This document shows positions 53,848 to 62,236 of a stretch of 64,000 bases of DNA, in pieces. The position numbers were made by a program, and so were the translations under genes. The notes under the pieces were generated by a model. That model made no database searches and was not told the origin of the DNA. It saw nothing but the letters and a program-made list of their open reading frames with translations. Each line of letters starts with the position of its first letter. Position 1 is the first letter of the stretch. This DNA comes from Chitinophagales bacterium (GTDB taxonomy: Bacteria; Bacteroidota; Bacteroidia; Chitinophagales; Chitinophagaceae), in the NCBI GenBank assembly GCA_021323755.1, contig JAJPKJ010000042.1, forward strand, positions 1 to 64,000, read 5' to 3'.

Positions 53848-54645
53848 TTATAGATTCTTATAAGCAAATGGCAGGAAACCGGTGAATTCTTTAAAAGTTC
53901 TAATAAAATGGCTTTGATCAGAAAAGCCGCATTCGTAAGCAATACAAGTCAGGGATTGTTCCCTTCTTTTAATTAAAGCGAGCGCCTTTTCAATTTTGAT
54001 CTTCCTGACATATTCTCCCAAAGAACAGCAAAAGTATTTGGAAAAATATCTGGAGATTGTCACAGGGTGCACATTTGCAACTTTTGCCAATTCTTGTAGA
54101 CTGATTTTGTCATTCCAATTATCGTGCAAATAATCTTTAACAGCCGTCATCCAAATAGGCCAGCGAGATGGATCAGCATATTTTATTTTTGGCATGTGAT
54201 TGACAAGTTCCAACAGCATCATGTTGATAGAAATGGATGAAAAGTGATCGGGTTCATGGAGTTCTTTAAGTATTTTCAACATTAAAAACTTGGAATCAAG
54301 TTTTTTGTCTAGAGAGGTCAATACATAACTTTCATCCAATTTATATTTCGTAAAAAAAGTGGGTTCAATTTCAATATTAATGTGTCTGGAGTATTTGGCC
54401 ACGTTCTTTACCCGGTGATATTCCCCGGCATAATTGAAAACAATTTCCCCTGGAAATAATTCACGACTGTTTTTCTTTTTCAATTCGCAACCGCCATGTA
54501 ACACAAAGCTAATATTTGTGTTTTGATGGCAATGCCGCTGATTATCAAAATCCCTTTTACGATAAGAGGTTACACTCACAATGGTGCCATTATCATAGAC
54601 TCTTTGGATCACCTCACCCGTATATTGACCAGTATTAAGTATCAT
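53848..54645 (-). CDS. AraC-family transcriptional regulator, 265 aa
   Basis: The N-terminal cupin-like ligand-binding half reads RHCHQNTNISFVLHGGCELK and FPGEIVFNYAGEYHRVKNVA. The C-terminal double helix-turn-helix spans ~165-262: KISLQELAKVANVHPVTISR, YFSKYFCCSLGEYVRKIKIE and the second HTH with CIAYECGFSDQSHFIRTFKE followed by FTGFLP, the AraC/XylS signature. It may control the serine hydrolase directly downstream. It carries no receiver domain, so it is not the missing kinase partner. Confidence 0.92.
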   Translation of the reverse strand: MILNTGQYTGEVIQRVYDNGTIVSVTSYRKRDFDNQRHCHQNTNISFVLHGGCELKKKNSRELFPGEIVFNYAGEYHRVKNVAKYSRHINIEIEPTFFTKYKLDESYVLTSLDKKLDSKFLMLKILKELHEPDHFSSISINMMLLELVNHMPKIKYADPSRWPIWMTAVKDYLHDNWNDKISLQELAKVANVHPVTISRYFSKYFCCSLGEYVRKIKIEKALALIKRREQSLTCIAYECGFSDQSHFIRTFKEFTGFLPFAYKNL

Positions 54646-54925
54646 TAAATGAGTTTAGGGTTAACTTTGGTAGAAAATAAACAAAAATCTACCTAACAAA
54701 TAACTGGCTCTCTGATTGCCCTGCAACTTCCGACGAGATTACCTAAAAGCGCGCCCGGATATTCAACCTCACTGATTATCAAAATTAAAATATGTTTTAC
54801 TGATTGATTACAATTTTAGAGTTCTTCAACAAAATTATTTTCAACGAACCCGCAAGCAGCGATAAACATTCGGTGTCAAATTAATTCCGGCAACGGGCTA
54901 ATCTAAGTTTTTCTGCCAAGCTCCA
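54646..54925. other. Upstream region of the AraC gene
   Basis: About 280 bp with no gene. TGCAACTTCCGACG near 54722 resembles TACAACTTCCGACACC near 52160, beside repeat copy G, a further short match between two gaps. The remainder is unremarkable. Confidence 0.35.
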
Positions 54926-55040
54926 ACAACAAAAAGACCAAAATCATTTTTGATTGTTGCATAATGAATTAGTCAAAAACAAATAAAATAAAATGCACGG
55001 TTTCGATACAGATGATGTTCGATAATGAGCGAAATATTTT
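54926..55040 (-). promoter_or_regulatory. Orphan permease upstream box, copy 3
   Basis: This is a well-preserved copy with GACCAAAATCATTTTTGATT (54936-54955) and TGCACGGTTTCGATACAG (54994-55011). No permease start follows it; the next gene to the left is the AraC gene 280 bp away. It abuts the hairpin of tRNA-like copy B, as copy 4 abuts that of copy C. A permease was probably deleted from its left side. Confidence 0.5.
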
Positions 55041-55063
55041 TTGTATAGAAACTAAAAAAACAA

Positions 55064-55149
55064 AAGCCGCTAAAGAAATATCTCTAACAGCTTATAAAAA
55101 TTGTAGCGAGAGAGGGAGTTGAACCCTCGACCTCCGGGTTATGAAATCC
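55064..55149 (-). repeat. tRNA-Met(CAU)-like 3' fragment plus hairpin, copy B
   Basis: On the minus strand 55149-55103 reads GGATTTCATAACCCGGAGGT and continues CGAGGGTTCAACTCCCTC to TCTCGCTAC. The anticodon loop TTCATAA, variable loop AGGTC, T arm GAGGG-TTCAACT-CCCTC and 3' acceptor strand are all present, and no CCA is encoded. The 5' half of a tRNA is missing. The hairpin AAGCTGTTAGAGA...TCTTTAGCGGCTT (55092-55064) follows. It lies 57 bp past the permease at 55206. This is the best-preserved copy. Confidence 0.75.
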
Positions 55150-55205
55150 AATTGTTTAATCTGAGCAAAATATATTTCGTTACCTGAATTGGTACTCAAA
55201 ATAAA

Positions 55206-57683
55206 TCATTCTGTTCTCAGACTCTTTACCGGATTTGCGATCGCTGCTTTGATAGATTGAAATATCGATGTAAACAATGCAGCGAGCAACATTCCAGTTC
55301 CGCTGAGCGCATATATCCACCAGCTTATTGTTGTTTTATCAGCAAAACCTTCCATCCATTTATTCATAGCTATCCATGCAACAGGGCTTATGATCACAAA
55401 TGCAAGTACAATCAGCCATGCCATTTCTTTAGACAATAAAACAATGATCTGCGTTACTGTTGCTCCTAAAACTTTGCGCACACCAATTTCTTTTGTGCGT
55501 TGATTGGTTGTATAAATAGCCAAACCAAGCAATCCCAAACAACTGATCAATATTGATAACCCTGTTGCCCAACTCAGCAACGCTGATGTTTGTTGTTCAT
55601 TCGCATAAAGCCGGGCGATGCTTTCGTCAAAGAACTGGTATTCGAAATCATCATTCGGATATATTTGCTTCCACGCTTTTTCCATAGATGTGATTGCCAT
55701 TTTCCATTCATCGCCATTTGCCGTTTGCGGTTTAAGCGCGATGTGAAAAGTTCCATTATAGTGCGTTCCATTATAATCATTGTCGGTGGCAGTAAGAATG
55801 GCTAGCGGCATAATGGATTCATGTATCGATTCCTGGTTGAAATCGGAAACAACACCTACTATCTGCATATCTCTGTCGCCATTATATTTGCTGATCACTT
55901 TTCCCACAGCATCATGCGGATCTTGAAAACCGATCTGTTTTGCAAGAGTATTGTTGATGAGAAAAGCTTTCGATGTATCGCCGGGTAATAGATTGCGTCC
56001 CGCCAATAATTTGATGTGATAAACCTTGATATAATTCTCATCGCCGTACTTAGTAACAAGGCTCTGAATATGAATTTCTTTTTTCCCGTCTTGATAACTG
56101 CCGTCGGTATTATTTGAATAGTCTGAAGTTGGCGCATCATATCCTATGCTCACTAATTCTACTTCAGGAATTGCATTGAGCTTGTTAAGAAATACTCTAT
56201 TGAGACTCGACTTGCGATTTTTTTCCGGTGAATTTACAATGAGGATGGCATCTTTTTTAAATCCCAGGTCTTTATGTTTGGCATAATAGATCTGTTTGCT
56301 CACAAGGAGAGTGGCCATAATGAAAAATTGAGCAATAGCAAATTGAAGCACCGTAAGCGATTTTCGAAGTACCACTTTGCGCGTTTTGCCGCTGCCTTCA
56401 TTGCCCATATTTTTAATTGCAGAAACCGGTTTGAAACCTGAAAGTATCATTGCAGGATAAAAGCCCGAAGCCAGGCTTACAACGATCACCAATGATACAA
56501 GGAAAAGAATAATGTTTGGTTGTAAAATTTGTTCGTTCTGCACACCCTGCGGTATGAAACCTGAAAAAAGCCGAAGCACAACAGGGGTAATGATTACAGA
56601 AATAATGACGGAAACAAGTGTGATCAAAAAAGTTTCACTCAAAAACTGAAATATTAATTGCTTGCGGTCGCTGCCAAGAGTTTTGCGTATGCCTATTTCT
56701 TTTGCTCTTTGCGCCGATTGTGCAGTAGTGAGATTGATGAAATTAATGCAGCCCAATAATAATAAGAATAACGCAATGGCGGAAAGTTCTATTAGCGTAG
56801 ATCTGTCTGCAACGCGTCCATTATTGAATGTTCCGTAGTCGGTGTTGAAATGAATATCTGTCAACGGCTGTAATGCGAACACTTCGGTTACTCCCGCTCT
56901 TGGCTGAAGATTCTTTTTCTCGATATCATTCAACTGCTGTTCTATTCCTGCTTTTTTTGTTTGCGGCAATAATTTTACAAATAGCTGGTACGACCAACTT
57001 ACGCCTCCCCAATTATGTAAACGCAGTTGCGTTTTTAACGACGGGTCTGAAAAGGCAGTAGGAAAAGAAATAAAATCATGGAAAACGAAGTCGGTGTTTT
57101 GTTTAATGCTTTGCACAATTCCGCTCACTGAAGTTTTTAAAGTATCGTACATTACTACACGACCAAGCATTTGCTCATAACTTAAACCGGGGAAATATTT
57201 TTCAGCCTGATCAGAAGTAAGCACTACCTGGTAAGGAGAATTCAAAGAAGAAGCCGCAGAACCTGCCAGCCATTTGTATTCAAAAAGTTTAAAATAATCG
57301 CTGTCTGCAATAACTATGTTCTCCTGGTTTTTAAATCGGGTAGATGTTTTACTTCCATTGGTCACAGTTATATTTGGTTTCGATAACCAAAAGATAGGAG
57401 CCGTTCCCTGCAAACCGGTTACCTGTTCTTTAGTTGCCCATGGCAGCGGTCCGCAAACACCTGGGGCATACCAAGGAGTTCCTGATGTTGTAAAATTTGT
57501 TACCACGCGATAGATACGGTCGCTGTCTTTATGAAATTTATCAAAATTGAGATCGTAATGAATAAGCAGGTAAATAACCAATGCGGCGCTAGTGCCAATA
57601 GATAAGCCAACAACATTTATCAACGTAAATAGCTTATGCCGCCGGAAATTTCTGAAGGCAGTTTTGAAATAACTCTTGAACAT
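55206..57683 (-). CDS. FtsX/MacB-type ABC transporter permease, 825 aa
   Basis: It starts MFKSYFKTAFRNFRRHKLFT with a helix at ~20-42 (INVVGLSIGTSAALVIYLLI), a periplasmic domain and an FtsX trio from ~300 (FLLLLGCINFINLTTAQSAQ follows the first helix). A helix near 450, a second periplasmic domain and the last trio with KEIGVRKVLGATVTQIIVLL follow. It ends AAIANPVKSLRTE. It resembles the permease at 44775 more than the one at 57788, judging from the helix-loop wording INLTTAQS/INLSTAQS. It follows the permease at 57788 by 104 bp without its own upstream box, so the two probably form an operon. Confidence 0.9.
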   Translation of the reverse strand: MFKSYFKTAFRNFRRHKLFTLINVVGLSIGTSAALVIYLLIHYDLNFDKFHKDSDRIYRVVTNFTTSGTPWYAPGVCGPLPWATKEQVTGLQGTAPIFWLSKPNITVTNGSKTSTRFKNQENIVIADSDYFKLFEYKWLAGSAASSLNSPYQVVLTSDQAEKYFPGLSYEQMLGRVVMYDTLKTSVSGIVQSIKQNTDFVFHDFISFPTAFSDPSLKTQLRLHNWGGVSWSYQLFVKLLPQTKKAGIEQQLNDIEKKNLQPRAGVTEVFALQPLTDIHFNTDYGTFNNGRVADRSTLIELSAIALFLLLLGCINFINLTTAQSAQRAKEIGIRKTLGSDRKQLIFQFLSETFLITLVSVIISVIITPVVLRLFSGFIPQGVQNEQILQPNIILFLVSLVIVVSLASGFYPAMILSGFKPVSAIKNMGNEGSGKTRKVVLRKSLTVLQFAIAQFFIMATLLVSKQIYYAKHKDLGFKKDAILIVNSPEKNRKSSLNRVFLNKLNAIPEVELVSIGYDAPTSDYSNNTDGSYQDGKKEIHIQSLVTKYGDENYIKVYHIKLLAGRNLLPGDTSKAFLINNTLAKQIGFQDPHDAVGKVISKYNGDRDMQIVGVVSDFNQESIHESIMPLAILTATDNDYNGTHYNGTFHIALKPQTANGDEWKMAITSMEKAWKQIYPNDDFEYQFFDESIARLYANEQQTSALLSWATGLSILISCLGLLGLAIYTTNQRTKEIGVRKVLGATVTQIIVLLSKEMAWLIVLAFVIISPVAWIAMNKWMEGFADKTTISWWIYALSGTGMLLAALFTSIFQSIKAAIANPVKSLRTE

Positions 57684-57787
57684 AAAAAGGGATTTCTGAT
57701 TTTGAGATTTTGTGATGTACGATTTCCTCTATTGTCAATTCTGCTGGTTTTTTCATTTTCATATTTCCACATTTTCACATTTTCAAA

Positions 57788-60184
57788 TTACTCTGTTCTC
57801 AAACTTTTCACCGGGTTTGCAATCGCAGCTTTGATAGATTGAAAACTGATCGTTATCAAAGCGATCAATATTACAAGTGCCCCGCCTGCAGTAAACAAAG
57901 CCCACCCTGGGGTAATGCGATAGGGATAATGTTCAAGCCATTTGTTTGCGGCGATCCACACCAGGGGCATGGATATGAATAATGAAATGATGATCAGTTT
58001 CAAAAAATCGGTTGAAAGCGTAACAACAATGCTGTTTACAGAAGCTCCCAGCACTTTGCGCACGCCAATTTCTTTTGTTCTTTTTTCTGCAGACAACACC
58101 GATAACCCAAACAACCCGATGCAGGAAATAAATATGGTGAGTATTGCGCTGAATAAAAGAATCTCTTTCCATTTTGCTTCCGCCTGATAGCTCATGGCAT
58201 TCTGTTGTTCCAAAAAATTGTAGGCAAACGCGTTTAATGGAAACAGTGTTTTAAATGTTTTTTCTATCTGCTTCAGGCTTGCAGTTTCGGTGCCAGGTTT
58301 TATTTTTATAAAGGCCATTCCATAGTCATGAGCCGGGTTCATCGTAAATATTTGTGGCGCAATTTTTTCAGTCAATGGCTTGTAATGATAATTTTTTACA
58401 ACACCAACAACTGTGTAGGTCTTATTATTCTCATAGCTGATTATTTGTTTTCCGACAGTCTGATCCCAACCGGCTTCTTGTACCAATGCCTCATTTACTA
58501 AAACCGAATTTGTTGAATCGGATGGAAATTGCGCGGAGAAATTTCTGCCTGCTGTTACAGGAATTTTAAATAATGGCAGATAAGACGGATCGATGGTTTC
58601 AATCACAACGTTCACATCTTTTTCGGGGCTTGCTTTTACTGTATTATTATTGAACCCGGAATTTCTCGGGGTGACGTCAACTATATCATGATCCTTCATT
58701 AATTCCATTTTAAATAAAGCAGCTTCGTCGCGCGTCATTTCCGGTTTTTGAACAGAGATCAAATTGCTGTCATCATAGCCAAGACTTTGTGATGTGAGAT
58801 AATTGAACTGCAAAAAAATGGTAAGTGTAGCGATGATCAAAAATGATGCTAATGCAAACTGAAATACCACCAACGACTTTTGCAAATAATTTTTACTGCT
58901 CGAACGCAAGCGACCATATAGCGTTTGAACAGGATTGTAATTTGATAGCACCACCGCCGGGTATAACCCCGCCAATGCCCCCGTGAAAATAAAAAGCGCT
59001 GCATAACCAATGATAAGGTTAACGTCAAACAAATAAGAAACTGAAAGTATTTTGTTTGATAACTGGTTGAACACGGGCAACACTGCTTTTACAATAACAA
59101 TTGCCAGGCTGAAAGCAATAATGCAAAGAATAAACGACTCGCTGAGAAATTGAATCATCAATTGTTTGCGCGTGCCCCCGATCACTTTGCGCACGCCAAT
59201 TTCTCTCGCGCGTTTTACAGAACGCGCAACGGTCAGGTTTATAAAATTGATGCACGCGATCAGTAAAATAAAAATTGCTATGGCAGAAAGAATATAAGAA
59301 TACACCGGGCTGCTTCTGTCTGAAAGTATTTCATCTGTATCGGACACCATTTTGCCAAGATGAATATCACTAAATGGTTCAAGCGTCCATGACATGCTGA
59401 TGTCTTTGATGCCGTATCTGGTTTGCATATCGGCAATTGCAGTGTTGGCATCCGATTTAAAGACCTTATCCATTTTTGTGTGGAGGGCATTAACATTTGC
59501 GTCAGGTGCAAGCACAACAAAAGTGCTGAGAAAATAATTAAACCAATTCTTGCTATCATTTTCTTCTCCAGCAGATACTTTCAGCGGTAGCAATATGTCG
59601 AATTTGATTGATGAATTTTGCGGGCAATCTTTTGCGACGCCGGTAATAACGTGAGGTGCAAATTTTCCCGTTTCGTTTATCAATAATGTTTTGCCAAAGG
59701 CGTTTGAATTTCCAAAATATTTTTTGGCGATCGTTTCAGTAATTACAATTGAATTAAGCTGTGTCAACGCAGATTTGGCATCACCTTTTAATAAAGGAAA
59801 ATCAAATACGGAAAAGAAATTTGCATCCACAAAACTCACGCCTTCCGATTGAATATTTGGTCCTGATTTTATTTCAGCTCCGCTCGGTTGAAAGCGAACG
59901 AAACTTTGTATCTCCGGTATGTTTGCTGCAAAACGCGGACCTTGAACATAGCCGGTATAACTACTGTAATGAGCGCTGCCTTCTTCACGAACATTTTCTC
60001 TATCTATCCGATATATCTGGTTTATTTTTTTATGAAACTTATCAAAGCTCACTTCATCTTTTATATACAACATGATGAGCATGGCACAAGCCAAACCAAG
60101 ACTTAACCCCGCAATGTTGATGAAGGAATAAATTTTGTTTCGTGCAAGATTTCTGAGTGCAGTTTTGAAATAATTTTTTATCAT
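57788..60184 (-). CDS. FtsX/MacB-type ABC transporter permease, 798 aa
   Basis: It starts MIKNYFKTALRNLARNKIYS with a helix at ~20-42 (INIAGLSLGLACAMLIMLYI), then a MacB-like domain and an FtsX trio from ~290 with INLTVARSVKRAREIGVRKV. A helix near 425 (SLVVFQFALASFLIIATLTI), a second periplasmic domain and the final trio with KEIGVRKVLGASVNSIVVTL follow. It ends AAIANPVKSLRTE. It is the first gene of a two-permease unit. Box copy 4 starts 26 bp upstream, with its TGCACG core 92 bp from the ATG. Two such permeases might form a heterodimer with one ATPase. Confidence 0.9.
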   Translation of the reverse strand: MIKNYFKTALRNLARNKIYSFINIAGLSLGLACAMLIMLYIKDEVSFDKFHKKINQIYRIDRENVREEGSAHYSSYTGYVQGPRFAANIPEIQSFVRFQPSGAEIKSGPNIQSEGVSFVDANFFSVFDFPLLKGDAKSALTQLNSIVITETIAKKYFGNSNAFGKTLLINETGKFAPHVITGVAKDCPQNSSIKFDILLPLKVSAGEENDSKNWFNYFLSTFVVLAPDANVNALHTKMDKVFKSDANTAIADMQTRYGIKDISMSWTLEPFSDIHLGKMVSDTDEILSDRSSPVYSYILSAIAIFILLIACINFINLTVARSVKRAREIGVRKVIGGTRKQLMIQFLSESFILCIIAFSLAIVIVKAVLPVFNQLSNKILSVSYLFDVNLIIGYAALFIFTGALAGLYPAVVLSNYNPVQTLYGRLRSSSKNYLQKSLVVFQFALASFLIIATLTIFLQFNYLTSQSLGYDDSNLISVQKPEMTRDEAALFKMELMKDHDIVDVTPRNSGFNNNTVKASPEKDVNVVIETIDPSYLPLFKIPVTAGRNFSAQFPSDSTNSVLVNEALVQEAGWDQTVGKQIISYENNKTYTVVGVVKNYHYKPLTEKIAPQIFTMNPAHDYGMAFIKIKPGTETASLKQIEKTFKTLFPLNAFAYNFLEQQNAMSYQAEAKWKEILLFSAILTIFISCIGLFGLSVLSAEKRTKEIGVRKVLGASVNSIVVTLSTDFLKLIIISLFISMPLVWIAANKWLEHYPYRITPGWALFTAGGALVILIALITISFQSIKAAIANPVKSLRTE

Positions 60185-60209
60185 GCCGGAGAGTTTAGCA
60201 TTTTACTTC

Positions 60210-60330
60210 AATAAAAAGACCAAAATCATTTTTGATTGTTGCATAATGAATTAGCCGAAAGGTGAGAAAATGAAATGCACGATTTTGATACAGAAGTTGT
60301 GCGGTAGCGAACGAAATATTTTTTAGGACT
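60210..60330 (-). promoter_or_regulatory. Permease upstream box, copy 4
   Basis: The box contains GACCAAAATCATTTTTGATT (60219-60238), identical to copy 3, and TGCACGATTTTGATACAG (60276-60293), 92 bp from the permease start at 60184. An AATCA-N4-TGATT inverted repeat sits in the near segment. The outer end (GAACGAAATATTTTTTAG) also matches copy 3 and runs into the hairpin of tRNA-like copy C. Confidence 0.55.
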
Positions 60331-60334
60331 AGGC

Positions 60335-60420
60335 AAGCTGCTAAAGAAAAATCTTTAACAGCTTTCAAAAGTTGTAGCGAGAGAGGGAGTTGAACCCTCG
60401 ACTTCCGGGTTATGAAATCC
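60335..60420 (-). repeat. tRNA-Met(CAU)-like 3' fragment plus hairpin, copy C
   Basis: On the minus strand 60420-60374 reads GGATTTCATAACCCGGAAGT and continues CGAGGGTTCAACTCCCTC to TCTCGCTAC, one base different from copy B. The hairpin AAGCTGTTAAAGA...TCTTTAGCAGCTT (60364-60335) is a near-perfect stem with an ATTTTT loop. The flank to the right (GAGTAAAATATAATTCGTTACCTGAATT) also matches the flank of copy B, so more than the tRNA piece was duplicated. Confidence 0.75.
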
Positions 60421-60501
60421 AATTATTTAATTTGAGTAAAATATAATTCGTTACCTGAATTGAAACCTAAAAAACCTATAGGTAAGTTTCCTCTTTAATT
60501 T

Positions 60502-61914
60502 TTAATTAAGGCTTGATGTTATCTTTTTTTCTGCTAATAATTGTTTTATCATTCCCTCAGCTGTTTTATTGGTGGAATCAAGTTCCAATGCTTTTTTGTA
60601 ATAAATACCCGCCATTTGTTCACTGCTGCTTTTCAGATAACATTCGCCAATTAATGTATAAGCATAAGATATGCCTCCTGCATTCTTTAGATCTACTAAA
60701 ACGCTCAAATGAAAAATCTTAATGGCATCTTCAAAACGATTTCGTCTCATCAGATATTTACCTGTGCTATAAAGATCGACTACTTCGTTTGTCCAATCAT
60801 ATTTTTCTTTTTGAGCTACTTTGATATTGGTATAAAAAGCTATGCCCTGATCGAAATTATCAAATAATTTTTTTCGAATATCAAGATAGATCGATTTTTT
60901 AGGGACACTATAAGGTTTGTTGTTGAGGATACTTACTAACGCATCTTTTAATTGATTCACTTTAAAATTTTGATTGTTCGTCATTAAAATTATGGTCAGC
61001 CGATTTTCTCCGTCACTATATAACAATGCTTCATAGTTATTACCCGATCCCTGATGTACATGCAATTTTAAACTGTCTCCGCTAACTTTTACTAGTCCTA
61101 AACTACTTTCATTGCCGGCGAAGTTTTTGGACAATTCGCGGATGGAATTCTTATTGATAATCTGATAATGATCTATTGCTTCCGACCATTTATAAAGATC
61201 AGCTAAGGTGAGATATAATTCGTTATTTCCTTGGTAAGTTGTTGTTGAGTTAAAATCATTATCGAAAGATTGAGCAACCTCCGTGTTTGTTATCATGGGA
61301 TTGATAAGCACGCCGGACATCTTTAGTGGTTTAAAAAAATAGTTATCCATGAACACATCGAAATTCATTCCCGATTGTTTCTCTACAATTTTTCTTTGAA
61401 GAAAAATATTATCGTTGGAATAATTATAAGAAGTGCCCGGTTCAAATTCTAGCTTTTCAAGTTTCATCAGATTGCTCATGTATGATGAATCCGAATCGGC
61501 ATTTGATGAAGGCAAACCACTAGTGTAATCTAATAGCTGTTTTATTTGAATTTTGTCTGCCCAGCTTGGCAATTGTGGCAAATATTTGGAAACCTTATCT
61601 TCAATGCTAAGCTTATGTTTCTCCTGCATTAATAGAACTGCGACATTGGCAAATTCTTTGGTGATAGAACCGATTGCAAATCTCGATTCGGTATTAAGCG
61701 ATTTTGTTTTTGTATTGTCAGCGAATCCTATTTCTTTCTGATAAATTATTTTTCCCTCTTTTGCAACGAGTAGATTCCCGTTAAATATTCCAAATTCATT
61801 AGCTGCTTTTATAAGCGAGTCAATGCGTTTAATTTTCTCGGTTTGTGCGATGGCAATAGAAAAACTAAGACTTGTGATAAGCAAAATTGAAAAATGTCTG
61901 ATAAAATATATCAT
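60502..61914 (-). CDS. Secreted serine hydrolase (class C beta-lactamase-like) with TPR-like tail, 470 aa
   Basis: The start at 61914 gives a signal peptide (MIYFIRHFSILLITSLSFSI, cleavage near AIAQ). The nucleophile motif is SITK (~83-86) and the Y-x-N motif is YNYSNDNIFL (~165). The third motif is near HVHQGSGNNYEALLYSD. DYTSGLPSSNADS replaces the common HTSGLP loop. The last ~90 residues contain TPR-like helices (AGIYYKKALELDSTNKTAEG). It is a paralogue of the gene at 52242-53750. It sits between tRNA-like copy C and a permease relic, apparently inserted into an older permease unit. Confidence 0.83.
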   Translation of the reverse strand: MIYFIRHFSILLITSLSFSIAIAQTEKIKRIDSLIKAANEFGIFNGNLLVAKEGKIIYQKEIGFADNTKTKSLNTESRFAIGSITKEFANVAVLLMQEKHKLSIEDKVSKYLPQLPSWADKIQIKQLLDYTSGLPSSNADSDSSYMSNLMKLEKLEFEPGTSYNYSNDNIFLQRKIVEKQSGMNFDVFMDNYFFKPLKMSGVLINPMITNTEVAQSFDNDFNSTTTYQGNNELYLTLADLYKWSEAIDHYQIINKNSIRELSKNFAGNESSLGLVKVSGDSLKLHVHQGSGNNYEALLYSDGENRLTIILMTNNQNFKVNQLKDALVSILNNKPYSVPKKSIYLDIRKKLFDNFDQGIAFYTNIKVAQKEKYDWTNEVVDLYSTGKYLMRRNRFEDAIKIFHLSVLVDLKNAGGISYAYTLIGECYLKSSSEQMAGIYYKKALELDSTNKTAEGMIKQLLAEKKITSSLN

Positions 61915-61974
61915 GGAGGTAAAGTTTTTAGATTGATACTGGGCTCTAATTACCAAATTTGCTACTCAAAAAAA

Positions 61975-62145
61975 TCATTCTGTTCTCAAACTCTTCACCG
62001 GATTTGCGATGGCTGCTTTTATTGCCTGAAAACTTATTGCAAAGCCACAGCCATGCCTACAGCAAGTCCGCCAATATTAATGACAGAAGACATTCTGTCA
62101 TTAAACAAATTTCTCCAGGCAAGCTTAACATAATTTTTTGAGCAT
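61975..62145 (-). pseudogene. FtsX-type permease reduced to its two ends
   Basis: From the ATG at 62145 the minus strand has MLK, an extra A in an A run, then YVKLAWRNLFNDRMSSVINI and GGLAVGMAVAL, the N-terminus of a permease. It then joins out of frame to AISFQAIKAAIANPVKSLRT and E with TGA at 61975. About 2.2 kb between the first ~37 and last ~20 codons is gone. Its downstream flank matches those of the permeases at 44775 and 55206 (ACAAATCATTC type). Confidence 0.85.
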
Positions 62146-62236
62146 AGAAGGAAATTTCTGATTTGATTATGTCTGTTTTTTTTTCGGTTATTTATTACAG
62201 TTAGCTATTTGCTGTATTTACAATCACATTATCGTA

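Noticed and set aside
60374-60420. Intact tRNA-Met gene
   Set aside because: Only the anticodon loop to the 3' end is present. No D arm or 5' acceptor strand pairs with it in the adjacent sequence; the same holds for the copies at 44.7 and 55.1 kb.
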